A DNA stretch of 64,000 bases from Dallia pectoralis (lineage: Eukaryota; Chordata; Actinopteri; Esociformes; Umbridae). The first letter of the stretch is position 1; every line of letters begins with the position of its first letter. Shown here piece by piece: positions 23,776 through 36,640 of the stretch. The notes beneath the pieces were generated by a model. That model saw only the letters and a program-made list of their open reading frames with translations, was not told the DNA's origin and made no database searches. The DNA lies in the NCBI GenBank assembly GCA_029465975.1, contig CM055745.1, forward strand, positions 1,997,788 through 2,061,787, read 5' to 3'. The position numbers and the translations under genes are program-made.

Positions 23776-24322
23776 ATATTTAGTCTCCGTTATCTGCACT
23801 TTGTGTTTTATGTTACTGACTGGAAAGAAGTAAGATAATATATTTGTATTTATTGATTTAAAAACTGTCCACATGTTTACATATCATATTTTAATTACAG
23901 CGACTAATTATCTAAATCCTGAGTATGGTAAAGCCACAGATTTATGTTTAATATTTCTGCACTTTAGTTTGTTTTGATTTGTTACTGACTTATATTAATG
24001 TTTACTCCTAATGTAGGCTTAATTGTCAGTGCTTTATGTTGTCATGATAATTATTACATGTTTACAAGGCTGGAAGTTTGTTTAATCTGTCTAATATTGT
24101 GTTGGTCATACTATACAACTATTTATTCCTTGTCTTTGTTGATTATCACAATATTGGTGTAATCTTTTCCCCCGGATCGTTCAGCTCTACTGGGAATTTC
24201 TGGAATGACCCAGTTCTATTATATTCCAGGTAATTCACTCTGGGTGGGTTTAATCTGGGTGGGTTCCTGGATACCAGGGACACCATGGTGGTTCAACACC
24301 CAGGTGGTTCAGGTGAGCTCAC

Positions 24323-24473
24323 CTGATCTGCTGAGTTTGTCCTTGACAGCATTGACGCCTCCTTTCTTCTCGATAAAGTCATAGATGACCATGGACGTCT
24401 TCTTGTCTTTGAGCTGAGCTTCTGAAATACTGCACATGTTGAACAAATTCAGCTCAGGGTCCAGATGATTTAA
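24323..24473 (-). pseudogene. wasl: wasl GTPase-binding-region exon
   Basis: The acceptor is gtcccag|TTA and the donor GATCAG|gtgagc; 151 bp, phase 0 to phase 1. It encodes LNHLDPELNLFNMCSISEAQ, LKDKKTSMVIYDFIEKKGGV and NAVKDKLSRS, close to the CRIB-adjacent autoinhibitory region of N-WASP. One residue is missing relative to the human protein (PELNLF versus PELKNLF). The exon itself is open, the best preserved part of the locus. Confidence 0.88.
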
Positions 24474-25100
24474 CTGGGACAGAGAAATGGAGACCGGTAG
24501 AACATCTCTGTCAGAACTCAGTTTACATGTACATGTTTTTTGTTCTATTGCATCTTCTGAGGATAGCTGCCGTCTGCTGTTGTGTCAAAACTACAACTAC
24601 ACTGTGCAACCGCTGACTGTAAAATTATAAAAATGTCACACCAATTTAAATGAGGCAGGATTCCATTTCAAAGAGCTATTCTGCCATCTAGAGGAGAAAA
24701 AGGGGAAATTGGCCTAGATTCGGGTGACAACAAAACACACGTTTGTACCTAATTGGACTGTTGGGTCAATAATAATTGGGCAATATTTGTGTAAACATTC
24801 AAATCAATGGTCCATATCGTCCGACCAGTGCTTAATGTTTCACACGGTTCTGTGTAATCGCACACAGTACCCATGATTCGTTGAGGAAATAGAGATTAAG
24901 CAATTAGACCGAACAGTTCAAACACTCATGCTAATTAAAACAGCCGGCGTTCTGTTGCTTAACGAGATCTCAAGTCGGCCTGATTCTTTATAACATGCAT
25001 CACTGACTGTGTCAGAGTGGGTTTTAGAGGTTTGTGTTTCTCAGCTCAGTACCGACCAGTCAATAACAGGTCTGATTCCAGACTACCGGAACAAAGCATA
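24474..25100. other. wasl intron, unique part
   Basis: I searched the minus strand for the expected upstream exon (a GWDPNTGFD-type ending) and did not find it here or in 25712-26525. Confidence 0.5.
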
Positions 25101-25102
25101 CA

Positions 25103-25710
25103 ACTATATTATATACCACGTTCATCATATATACTCTATATTATATACCACGTTCATCATATATACTCTATATTATATACCACGTTCATCATATATACTC
25201 TATATTATATACCACGTTCATCATATATACTCTATATTATATACCACGTTCATCATATATACTCTATATTATATACCACGTTCATCATATATACTCTATA
25301 TTATATACCACGTTCATCATATATACTCTATATTATATACCACGTTCATCATATATACTCTATATTATATACCACGTTCATCATATATACTCTATATTAT
25401 ATACCACGTTCATCATATATACTCTATATTATATACCACGTTCATCATATATACTCTATATTATATACCACGTTCATCATATATACTCTATATTATATAC
25501 CACGTTCATCATATATACTCTATATTATATACCACGTTCATCATATATACTCTATATTATATACCACGTTCATCATATATACTCTATATTATATACCACG
25601 TTCATCATATATACTCTATATTATATACCACGTTCATCATATATACTCTATATTATATACCACGTTCATCATATATACTCTATATTATATACCACGTTCA
25701 TCATATATTC
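25103..25710. repeat. 32-bp minisatellite, 19 evenly spaced copies
   Basis: The motif ACCACGTTCATCATATATAC starts at 25115 and recurs every 32 bp to 25691 with no length change. Unit sequences look identical by eye. Overlapping Tyr/Ile-rich ORFs come from the absence of stops in two frames. Confidence 0.97.
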
Positions 25711-26525
25711 TGACCCTAGATGATTTTTGAATAGGTCCCACAGATGCATAGCCACACAAAACAGTGAGGAACATTCTGGAATATTCCGGGTTGTCAGCAA
25801 GGTCTGTATGACAGCACGTATGCATGACGTAAGTATGACCATAGCCATTGTGTCAATCATGTGTCGGCCTCACAAGTCACTGTTGTGTGCCCACGAAGGA
25901 GTGTGTGTGATCTCAAGTGTTTGCCAGAGTAGATCATAAAGATTGTGCTTCCATTTCCTGGCACGCCCAGCAAGTTGGAAAACACAGACGCCAAACTGAT
26001 CATGGAACGCTTTTGAATTATTCATCTAAGCGCATAGCTTATTTGCGTACCAAAATGGAAGAAAATATGACAGTAAAACTACGACAGTAGTTTCTAAAAT
26101 CTATATCATAATCAAATAATCTTTGTAATTAATTAATTAATGTGTCTTAATTTAAGTGTCACAATCTAATCTAAATTACTGTTCCTATTATCTTACATAT
26201 TTATATTTAGCATTAATTTCTATTTGGCCCACGTAACGTTCCACGTAACCACAAAGGTTTGCGGAAAATAATAGTATTGCCTTCGCAAAACATGCTACCG
26301 GCCATGTAAATTGAAATACATTTCTCAATGCAAATAAGAGCTAAGACTTCGAGTCTGCCTGTCAATGTGCAATGGCTTGTGTTACTATGCATGTTGTGGT
26401 GTTTGTGCGAGATACTTACATGTCGCTTGACTGATCGTTGCATTTTACGATACACATTATGTTCCTCTGCAACACATGAACTGACTTTGTAAGAGAAACC
26501 AAATAAAAAATAACCGACAACATAC
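25711..26525. other. Non-repetitive DNA within the wasl-like locus
   Basis: Nothing recognisable on either strand; short ORFs lack any motif. Confidence 0.5.
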
Positions 26526-26549
26526 CATTCACAGGGTCACGTCGTTTCT
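26526..26549 (-). pseudogene. wasl: Possible small wasl linker exon
   Basis: 24 bp between a good acceptor (gttttgcag) and donor (AATG|gtatgt) encode EKRRDPVNG when the first codon is completed from the upstream exon. N-WASP has EKRRDPPNG after the WH1 domain. Its shortness limits certainty, but motif, phase and both splice sites agree. Confidence 0.6.
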
Positions 26550-26900
26550 CTGCAAAACAAAACAGGCACAATTTTATGCTTTGCTAATTAGCTAATTCTG
26601 ATATTATCAAAGCGATAGAGTGGAAGTGTGAAAATTAGAAAAGGGTTTTGGGAAGTCTAGCGTTCAGGTTTGGTTAATTAGACAAAATAATAAAATATAC
26701 TGAAAGCTAATAGAAAGTTAGCCAGAGACAATGCCAGTTTCATTAAGATCCTGAGCGCCAAATGCTTTACACTCAGAAGAGGATGAATTTAAAGTAAAAA
26801 AAAACAAGAAAACAGGCGCACACAAAATGATGGTCCTGGAAGAAGTGCAGAATGGATCCTGGCTGTCCCCAACACACCTCTACCGTCCCCAATCCCTGTC
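26550..26900. other. Unique DNA left of the 26-bp array
   Basis: AT-rich; no gene or repeat recognised. Confidence 0.5.
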
Positions 26901-29115
26901 CAGGTCCATGTCCAGTGGTGAGAGAGGAGACAGTGTAGACATGTCCAGTGGTGAGACAGTGTAGACATGTCCAGTGGTGAGACAGGAGACAGTGTAGACA
27001 TGTCCAGTGGTGAGACAGTGTAGACATGTCCAGTGGTGAGACAGGAGACAGTGTAGACATGTCCAGTGGTGAGACAGTGTAGACATGTCCAGTGGTGACA
27101 TGAGGAGACAGTGTAGACATGTCCAGTGGTGAGACAGTGTAGACATGTCCAGTGGTGAGACAGTGTAGACATGTCCAGTGGTGAGAGAGTGTAGACATGT
27201 CCAGTGGTGAGACAGTGTAGACATGTCCAGTGGTGAGACAGTGTAGACATGTCCAGTGGTGAGAGAGGAGACAGTGTAGACATGTCCAGTGGTGAGACAG
27301 TGTAGACATGTCCAGTGGTGAGAGAGGAGACAGTGTAGACATGTCCAGTGGTGAGACAGTGTAGACATGTCCAGTGGTGAGACAGGAGACAGTGTAGACA
27401 TGTCCAGTGGTGAGACAGTGTAGACATGTCCAGTGGTGAGAGAGGAGACAGTGTAGACATGTCCAGTGGTGAGAGAGGAGACAGTGTAGACATGTCCAGT
27501 GGTGAGAGAGGAGACAGTGTAGACATGTCCAGTGGTGAGAGAGGAGACAGTGTAGACATGTCCAGTGGTGAGACAGTGTAGACATGTCCAGTGGTGAGAC
27601 AGTGTAGACATGTCCAGTGGTGAGACAGGAGACAGTGTAGACATGTCCAGTGGTGAGACAGTGTAGACATGTCCAGTGGTGAGACAGTGTAGACATGTCC
27701 AGTGGTGAGACAGTGTAGACATGTCCAGTGGTGAGAGAGGAGACAGTGTAGACATGTCCAGTGGTGAGAGAGGAGACAGTGTAGACATGTCCAGTGGTGA
27801 GAGAGGAGACAGTGTAGACATGTCCAGTGGTGAGACAGTGTAGACATGTCCAGTGGTGAGAGAGGAGACAGTGTAGACATGTCCAGTGGTGAGACAGTGT
27901 AGACATGTCCAGTGGTGAGAGAGTCCAGTGGTGAGACAGTGTAGACATGTCCAGTGGTGAGACAGTGTAGACATGTCCAGTGGTGAGACAGTGTAGACAT
28001 GTCCAGTGGTGAGACAGTGTAGACATGTCCAGTGGTGAGACAGTGTAGACATGTCCAGTGGTGAGACAGTGTAGACATGTCCAGTGGTGAGACAGTGTGG
28101 TGAGACATGTCCAGTGGTGAGACAGTGTAGACATGTCCAGTGGTGAGACAGTGTAGACATGTCCAGTGGTGAGACAGTGTAGACATGTCCAGTGGTGAGA
28201 CAGTGTAGACATGTCCAGTGGTGAGACAGTGTAGACATGTCCAGTGGTGAGACAGTGAGACAGTAGACATGTCCAGTGGTGAGACAGTGTAGACATGTGT
28301 GGTGAGACATGTCCAGTGGTGAGACAGGAGACAGTGTAGACATGTCCAGTGGTGAGACAGACATGTCCAGTGGTGAGACAGTGTAGACATGTCAGTGGTG
28401 AGACAGTGTAGACATGTCCAGTGGTGAGACAGTGTGGTGAGACATGTCCAGTGGTGAGACAGTGTAGACATGTCCAGTGGTGAGACAGTGTAGACATGTC
28501 CAGTGGTGAGACAGTGTAGACATGTCCAGTGGTGAGACAGTGTAGACATGTCCAGTGGTGAGACAGTGTAGACATGTCCAGTGGTGAGACAGTGTCATGT
28601 CCAGTGGTGAGACAGTGTAGACATGTCCAGTGGTGAGACAGTGTAGACATGTCCAGTGGTGAGACAGTGTAGACATGTCCAGTGGTGAGACAGGAGACAG
28701 TGTAGACATGTCCAGTGGTGAGACAGGAGACAGTGTAGACATGTCCAGTGGTGAGACAGTGTAGACATGTCCAGTGGTGAGACAGTGTAGACATGTCCAG
28801 TGGTAAGACAGTGTAGACATGTCCAGTGGTGAGACAGTGTAGACATGTCCAGTGGTGAGACAGGAGACAGTGTAGACATGTCCAGTGGTGAGACAGGAGA
28901 CAGTGTAGACATGTCCAGTGGTGAGACAGTGTAGACATGTCCAGTGGTGAGACAGTGTAGACATGTCCAGTGGTGAGACAGTGTAGACATGTCCAGTGGT
29001 GAGACAGTGTAGACATGTCCAGTGGTGAGACAGTGTAGACATGTCCAGTGGTGAGACAGGAGACAGTGTAGACATGTCCAGTGGTGAGACAGTATAAACA
29101 TGTCCAGTGGTGAGA
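26901..29115. repeat. 26/33-bp minisatellite
   Basis: About 78 copies of a unit containing GTAGACATGTCCAGTGGTGA. Two length classes of 26 and 33 bp differ by an extra GAGGAGA-type segment. Four long minus-strand ORFs (up to 799 codons) arise because the unit has no minus-strand stop; they are not a protein gene. Confidence 0.96.
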
Positions 29116-29325
29116 CTGCAATCTGCCCTCTACGCGACCTACACACCTCCAGGTCACTGAGGTGAGCAGCAAGGTTTAGGGCTGATCTCTCTCACCCTGT
29201 AAATGGACTATTCAGAACTGTCCCCTCTGGCAGAAGGTAGAGGTCTATTAGAACCAAAACCTCTCGCCACAAGAACAGTTTCTATCCTACAGCAGAAGGC
29301 ATCAGGAACATGCCCCTGGAACCAA
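29116..29325. other. Unique spacer between two large arrays
   Basis: About 200 bp. The plus strand can read LSPLAEGRGLLEPKPLATRT, which resembles the tails of old retroelements but is too short to name. The minus strand at 29130-29165 weakly resembles the end of a WH1 domain. Confidence 0.3.
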
Positions 29326-32300
29326 AGTGACTATAACCTGCTCCCCACAATCACACAGAACCACAATGACTATAGCCTGCTCCCCACATTGATACAGAAC
29401 CACACTGACTATAGCCTGTTCTCCACATTCATACAGAACCACACTGACTATAGCCTGCTCCCCACATTGATACAGAACCACACTGACTATAGCCTGTTCT
29501 CCACATTCACACAGAACCACACTGACTATAGCCTGCTCTCCACATTCATACAGAACCACACTGTCTATAGCCTGTTCCCCACATTCACACAGAACCACAC
29601 TGTCTATAGCCTGCTCCCCACATTCATACAGAACCACACTGACTATAGCCTGCTCTCCACATTCATACAGAACCACACTGACTATAGCCTGCTCCCCACA
29701 TTCACACAGAACCACACTGACTATAGCCTGCTCCCCACATTCACACAGAACCAAACTGACTATAGCCTGCTCCCCACAATACAGAACCACACTGACTATA
29801 GCCTGCTCCCCACATTCACACAGAACCACACTGACTATAGCCTGCTCTCCACATTCATACAGAACCACACTGACTATAGCCTGTTCTCCACATTCATACA
29901 GAACCACACTGTCTATAGCCTGCTCCACACATTCATACAGAACCACACTGACTATAGCCTGCTCCCCACGTTCATACAGAACCACACTGACTATAGCCTG
30001 CTCTCCACATTCATACAGAACCACACTCACTATAGCCTGCTCTCCACATTCACACAGAACCACACTGACTATAGCCTGCTCCCCACATTCATACAGAACC
30101 ACACTGTCTATAGCCTGCTCCACACATTCATACAGAACCACACTGACTATAGCCTGCTCTCCACATTCATACAGAACCACACTGACTATAGCCTGCTCTC
30201 CACATTCACACAGAACCACACTGACTATAGCCTGCTCCACACATTCATACAGAACCACACTGACTATAGCCTGCTCTCCACATTCATACAGAACCACACT
30301 GACTATAGCCTGCTCTCCACATTCATACAGAACCACACTGACTATAGCCTGCTCCCCATATTCATACAGAACCACACTGACTATAACCTAGTCCCCACAT
30401 TCATACAGAACCACACTGACTATAGCCTGCTCCACACATTCATACAGAACCACACTGACTATAGCCTGCTCTCCACATTCATACAGAACCACACTGACTA
30501 TAGCCTGTTCTCCACATTCATACAGAACCACACTGACTATAGCCTGCTCCCCACATTCACACAGAACCACACTGACTATAGCCTGTTCTCCACATTCATA
30601 CAGAACCACACTGACTATAGCCTGCTCCTCACATTTATACAGAACCACACTGACTATAGCCTGCTCCCCACATTCACATAGAACCACACTGACTATAGCC
30701 TGCTCCACACATTCACATAGAACCACACTGACTATAGCCTGCTCCCCACATTCATACAGAACCACACTGACTATAGCCTGCTCCACACATTCACACAGAA
30801 CCACACTGACTATAGCCTGCTGCCCACATTCATACAGAACCACACTGACTATAGCCTGCTCTCCACATTCACACAGAACCACACTGACTATAGCCTGCTC
30901 TCCACATTTATACAGAACCACACTGACTATAGCCTGCTCCCACATTCATACAGAACCACACTGACTATAGCCTGCTCCCCACATTCATACAGAACCACAC
31001 TGACTATAGCCTGCTCTCCACATTCACACAGAACCACACTGTCTATAGCCTGCTCCCCACATTCATACAGAACCAAACTGACTATAGCCTGCTCCCCACA
31101 TTCATACAGAACCACACTGACTACAGCCTGCTCCCCACATTCATACAGAACCAAACTGACTATAGCCTGCTCCCCACATTCACACAGAACCACACTGACT
31201 ATAGCCTGCTCCCCACATTCACACAGAACCACACTGTCTATGGCCTGCTCCCCACATTCACACAGAACCACACTGACTATAGCCTGCTCCCCACATTCAT
31301 ACAGAACCACACTGACTATGGCCTGCTCCCCACATTCACACAGAACCACACTGACTATAGCCTGCTCTCCACATTCATACAGAACCACACTGACTATAGC
31401 CTGCTCCCCACATTCACACAGAACCACACTGACTATAGCCTGCTCCCCACATTCACACAGAACCACACTGACTATAGCCTGCTCTCCACATTCATACAGA
31501 ACCACACTGACTATAGCCTGCTCCCCACATTCACACAGAACCACACAGACTATAGCCTGCTGCCCACATTCACACAGAACCACACTGACTATAGCCTGCT
31601 GCCCACATTCATACAGAACCACACTGACTATAGCCTGCTCTCCACATTCATACAGAACCACACTGACTATAGCCTGCTCCCCACATTCATACAGAACCAC
31701 ACTGACTATAGCCTGCTCTCCACATTCACACAGAACCACACTCACTACAGCCTGCTCTCCACATTCATACAGAACCACACTGACTATAGCCTGCTCCACA
31801 CATTCATACAGAACCACACTGACTATAGCCTGCTCTCCACATTCATACAGAACCACACTGACTATAGCCTGTTCTCCACATTCATACAGAACCACACTGA
31901 CTATAGCCTGCTCCTCACATTTATACAGAACCACACTGTCTATAGCCTGCTCTCCACATTCATACAGAACCACACTGACTATAGCCTGCTCTCCACATTC
32001 ACACAGAACCACACTGACTATAGCCTGCTCCACACATTCATACAGAACCACACTGACTATAGCCTGCTCTCCACATTCATACAGAACCACACTGACTATA
32101 GCCTGCTCTCCACATTCATACAGAACCACACTGACTATAGCCTGCTCCCCATATTCATACAGAACCACACTGACTATAACCTGGTCCCCACATTCATACA
32201 GAACCACACTGACTATAGCCTGCTCTCCACATTCATACAGAACCACACTGACTATAGCCTGTTCTCCACATTCATACAGAACCACACTGACTATAGCCTG

Positions 32301-34172
32301 CTGCCCACATTCACACAGAACCACACTGTCTATAGCCTGCTCCCCACATTCATACAGAACCACTCACTATAGCCTGCTCTCCACATTCATACAGAACCAC
32401 ACTGACTACAGCCTGCTCCCCACATTCATACAGAACCAAACTGACTATAGCCTGCTCCCCACATTCACACAGAACCACACTGACTATAGCCTGCTCCCCA
32501 CATTCATACAGAACCACACTGACTATAGCCTGCTGCCCACATTCACACAGAACCACACTGTCTATAGCCTGCTCCCCACATTCATACAGAACCAAACTGA
32601 CTATAGCCTGCTCCCCACATTCATACAGAACCACACTGACTATAGCCTGCTCTCCACATTCATACAGAACCACACTGACTATAGCCTGCTCCCCACATTC
32701 ACACAGAACCACACTGACTATAGCCTGCTGCCCACATTCATACAGAACCAAACTGACTATAGCCTGCTCCCCACATTCACACAGAACCACACTGACTATA
32801 GCCTGCTCCCCACATTCACACAGAACCACACTGACTATAGCCTGCTGCCCACATTCATACAGAACCACACTGACTATAGCCTGCTCCTCACATTCATACA
32901 GAACCACACTGACTATAGCCTGCTCCCCACATTCATACAGAACCACACTGACTATAGCCTAGTCCCCACATTCATACAGAACCACACTGACTATAACCTA
33001 GTCCCCACATTCATACAGAACCACACTGACTATAGCCTGCTGCCCACATTCATACAGAACCACACTGACTATAGCCTGCTCTCCACATTCATACAGAACC
33101 ACACTGACTATAGCCTGCTCCCCACATTCATACAGAACCACACTGACTATAGCCTGTTCTCCACATTCATACAGAACCACACTGACTATAGCCTGCTCCT
33201 CACATTTATACAGAACCACACTGACTATAGCCTGCTGCCCACATTCATACAGAACCACACTGACTATAGCCTGCTCCCCACATTCACACAGAACCACACT
33301 GACTATAGCCTGCTCCCCACATTCACACAGAACCACACTGACTATAGCCTGCTCCCCACATTCATACAGAACCACACTGACTATAGCCTGCTCCACACAT
33401 TCATACAGAACCACACTGACTATAGCCTGCTCCCCACATTCACACAGAACCACACTGACTATAGCCTGCTCCCCACATTCACACAGAACCACACTGACTA
33501 CAGCCTGCTCCCCACATTCATACAGAACCACACTGACTATAGCCTGCTCCCCACATTCACACAGAACCACACTCACTATAGCCTGCTCCCCACATTCATA
33601 CAGAACCACACTGACTATAGCCTGCTCCCCACATTCATACAGAACCACACTGACTATAGCCTGCTCCCCACATTCATACAGAACCACACTGACTATAGCC
33701 TGCTCCCCACATTCACACAGAACCACACTGACTATAGCCTGCTCCCCACATTCATACAGAACCACACTGACTATAGCCTGCTCCCCACATTCACATTCAT
33801 ACAGAACCACACTGACTATAGCCTGCTCCCCACATTCACATTCATACAGAACCACACTGACTATAGCCTGCTCCCCACATTCATACAGAACCACACTGTC
33901 TATAGCCTGCTCCCCACATTCACACAGAACCACACTGACTATAGCCTGGTCCCCACAATCACACAGAACCACACTGACTATAGCCTGCTGCCCACATTCA
34001 CACAGAACCACTCTGACTATAGCCTGGTCCCCACAATCACACAGAACCACACTGACTATAGCCTGCTCCCCACATTCATACAGAACCACACTGACCATAG
34101 CCTGCTCCCCACATTCATACAGAACCACACTGACTATAGCCTGCTCCCCACATTCACACAGAACCACACTGA
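29326..34172. repeat. 4.8 kb 39-bp minisatellite
   Basis: About 124 copies of a 39-bp unit with CAGAACCACACTGACTATAG and CCTGCTCCCCACATTCATA. Variation is mostly at fixed sites (CTCCCC/CTCTCC/CTGCCC/CTCCAC, CATACAG/CACACAG). Because 39 is a multiple of three, very long ORFs exist on both strands, including a 1068-codon one at 31240-34446; these are artefacts. Confidence 0.97.
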
Positions 34173-35200
34173 CATTCCCTCATCCGATAATGTAGGTCAC
34201 ATATTTGTAAGTGGTGACGACGGTATTTGGGCTGCTGAATATTCATTTGTTCTCATCACAATACGATTGTACGCTACAGTCATGAATGGAACCAAACAAC
34301 TAGATGGTGTGCACAATAAGGTCTTTATCTTTAATGGGCTCATTCTAGGCCAATCTCCTTCTAGGCCAGGCCTGGCACACTTCCTAGTTCATAAAGTTTT
34401 ATTAGTCCCCTGCTGGATGGGATTTCAGAACACCTTTCCCCGTTGAGGGAGGAGTGGGAAAAGATGGTGTTCGATCACGACTGTCCTGAGTTTTTGGAAT
34501 CGCTGGGCTTTTATTGTGAACTGGTCATACATTTGCAACAAACTTTCTTATACAATAAACATGGACTAACCATAGACACATTTAGATAGAATAGGTAGAA
34601 CAGATATCAGAGGTCATGGTGAGAGATGAGCACTATAATAATTCACCACTAGATGGAGGTGTAGACACGGCTTTAGTTGAATCACTGGAAGGTCTCGGTT
34701 CCAGTCAGTTTGAAGAGTCAATTGAGAACATGGATTGCCTGTCATGAAGAGGGAGAAAAGAATGCTGATGTGCCATTTGTATTCTGTGAATTAATGATTT
34801 GACCATATTGACCTGATTCAAATAGAGAATTCCCAGCACAATTGAGTAATTTCATGTTGAACGCCTCAGAAATCCTTGATCTAATTACCATGCCATTGAT
34901 GTTCTGCTTTTCATACAGTTACTGGACTGAACACGTTAAAGCCAACCTAATTATGTGGCATTTGACTAATTCTGAATGAACCACCCTGGGGGCAATATGT
35001 AAAATGTTTAACTTTTGTATAACAAAGATGTTTGCTAGGTACCAATATTATTTTGTTGTTTGAAGTATGTTAAACCTATTTAGGGGATGACCTGCTCTTG
35101 TCAATGACCGCACAATAACGTACAATGACCACAATCGCTTGAAACAAAAAGCCTATTAAATGTATATTTCAATAACTATATAATTCTCTTCATGTGTGCA
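34173..35200. other. Unique DNA right of the 39-bp array
   Basis: No exon or element recognised on either strand. Confidence 0.5.
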
Positions 35201-35575
35201 GTTTCCACAGCTGCACAGTTTCAGCGTTTCCAGTTCCACAGCTGCACAGTTTCAGCGTTTCCACAGCTGCACAGTTTCAGCGTTTCCACAGCTGCACAGT
35301 TTCAGCGTTTCCAGTTCCACAGCTGCACAGTTTCAGCGTTTCTACTGATGCACAGTTTTAGCGTTTCCACAGCTGCACAGTTTCAGCGTTTCCAGCTCCA
35401 CAGCTGCACAGTTTCAGCGTTTCCACAGCTGCACAGTTTCAGCGTTTCCACAGCTGCACAGTTTCAGCGTTTCCACAGCTGCACAATTTCAGCGTTTCCA
35501 CAGCTGCACAGTTTCAGTGTTTCTACAGCTGCACATTTTTAGCATTTCTACAGCTGCACAGTTTCTGCGCTTCTA
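35200..35575. repeat. 25-bp minisatellite rich in CAGCTG
   Basis: About 15 copies of the unit CAGCTGCACAGTTTCAGCGT plus TTCCA, some with an extra GTTCCA. Each has a CAGCTG E-box core. A 116-codon ORF over it is an artefact. Confidence 0.93.
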
Positions 35576-35949
35576 AAAATGCTGCTGAAATAGTTGCTGT
35601 GAGAACTGTTTTCCCTACTGGTAAAAATAAGATGAACTTTGAGTGTGATTTCTGCCGTAAGGTTCACCACAACGACCCAAAACCATCATGAGATTGTCTT
35701 TGATTATACTGACATTGTTACAACTGTGGTCACTCTAACGAACCTCATGTTCTCACGTGGAATATGTTTGTATGTAGATTGCACTTGTGTGGCAATTATC
35801 TAGTTTATAAGAGATTGTGGGCAGAGAGACTGGCAGAAGTGGGTCCCATCTGTGGCAGGAGCAGAGCACCCCCCCACCGCCCCGTGTGCCCGATCTGTGC
35901 CCTCCACTCAGTTAGCCAGGTCACTGAGGAGGAGCCAAGCTAACAAAAG

Positions 35950-36183
35950 ATGGACATCGCTGGCCCCACTGGAGACCTCAAGTACAACATCCTGCAGGTC
36001 CCCAATCACCCAAATAGATGGGCATCTACGAAAGAGGTACTCGTCATTAGACCAGAGTTGTTTCCAGAGGATCTGGACGGGTTCTGCAGGAACCTCGTGA
36101 CAAGGTTGGATCAGGAGGAACTTAAAAAGAGGTCTGTGACATTTTATATCATCCTAATAGTAATGTTTATTTGTCAGTGGTAG
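35950..36183 (+). CDS. Unrecognised short ORF, possibly a first coding exon
   Basis: I do not recognise this. It begins MDIAGPTGDLKYNILQVPNH after an in-frame TAA at 35941-35943 and contains LVIRPELFPEDLDGFCRNLV and TRLDQEELKKR, a non-repetitive and fairly protein-like stretch. After KKR there is a donor-like AAAAAGAG|gtctgt near 36130, and the translation then becomes hydrophobic and stops at 36183. It could be a 5' exon of an unannotated gene, a fragment of a decayed gene, or chance. I find no downstream partner exon. Confidence 0.3.
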   Translation: MDIAGPTGDLKYNILQVPNHPNRWASTKEVLVIRPELFPEDLDGFCRNLVTRLDQEELKKRSVTFYIILIVMFICQW

Positions 36184-36540
36184 TGATCTGGGTTTAGTTA
36201 CATTTCTGGGGAGCATTTAGTTTAACTAGTATAATTTAAGGCCATGCAGATCATTGAAGATAATGAACAAAGACTAGTATCTAACTGCGGGTTTCCTTGG
36301 AGCGTCTCCAACGTGATAAAAACGTAAATCTGGCGATCATTGAGAAGCGTTGCAGGGTCATTAGGAGGTGGTGGTGAAGGAGGCTACCGCGGGATAAAAC
36401 CACCATCACGTATGGCAATTATATTCACCAGAATAAAGTGGGGAAAGAAAAACCACACGATGTGAAAGCAGAGAAATGTGAACATGATGTCCCAGGGACA
36501 GACCAGCACGTTGTTCTTGGGCGGTAGAGTGCCATGCTCG
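36184..36540. other. Unique DNA after the unrecognised ORF
   Basis: No gene or repeat recognised. Confidence 0.5.
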
Positions 36541-36549
36541 CGCAGCGCC

Positions 36550-36640
36550 GTGTGTGCACGTTTCGCTTGTGAACGTTTTGCGTGTGCACGTTTTGCGTGT
36601 GCACGTTTTGCGTGTGCACGTTTTGCGTGTGCACGTGCGA
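36550..36640. repeat. 15-bp array
   Basis: Five to six copies of CGTGTGCACGTTTTG, the first few diverged (CTTGTGAACGTTTTG). Confidence 0.88.

Larger units (their letters stand above)
22404..26549 (-). pseudogene. wasl: wasl (N-WASP) locus, probably decayed; three exons recognised
   Basis: N-WASP activates the Arp2/3 complex through a WH1 domain, a GTPase-binding region, a proline-rich region, two WH2 motifs and an acidic tail. On the minus strand I recognise a small linker exon (26549-26526), the GTPase-binding-region exon (24473-24323) and the proline-rich/WH2 exon (23308-22404). This is the position and orientation of WASL in vertebrates. The last exon has a TGA, several frame changes, a damaged first WH2 and a 27-bp repeat array. 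I could not find the WH1 exons, the exon before the GTPase-binding region, or the acidic C-terminal exons. I infer a pseudogene, with function presumably carried by another paralogue. Assembly errors in C runs could explain some breaks, but not all of them easily. Confidence 0.72.

Noticed and set aside
29128..29168. Minus-strand segment reading VTWRCVGRVEGR, possibly the decayed end of a wasl WH1 exon
   Set aside because: Resemblance to VTDLLGRRQRK needs gaps and is too short; position would fit, but I cannot support it.
26773..29172. 799-, 586- and 494-codon minus-strand ORFs
   Set aside because: They are translations of the 26/33-bp minisatellite; the repeat lacks minus-strand stops and the peptide is a simple cycle in shifting frames.
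29203..34446. 492- and 1068-codon plus-strand ORFs and several minus-strand ORFs
   Set aside because: The 39-bp unit keeps frame, so ORFs arise on both strands. No start context, domain or splice structure supports a protein.
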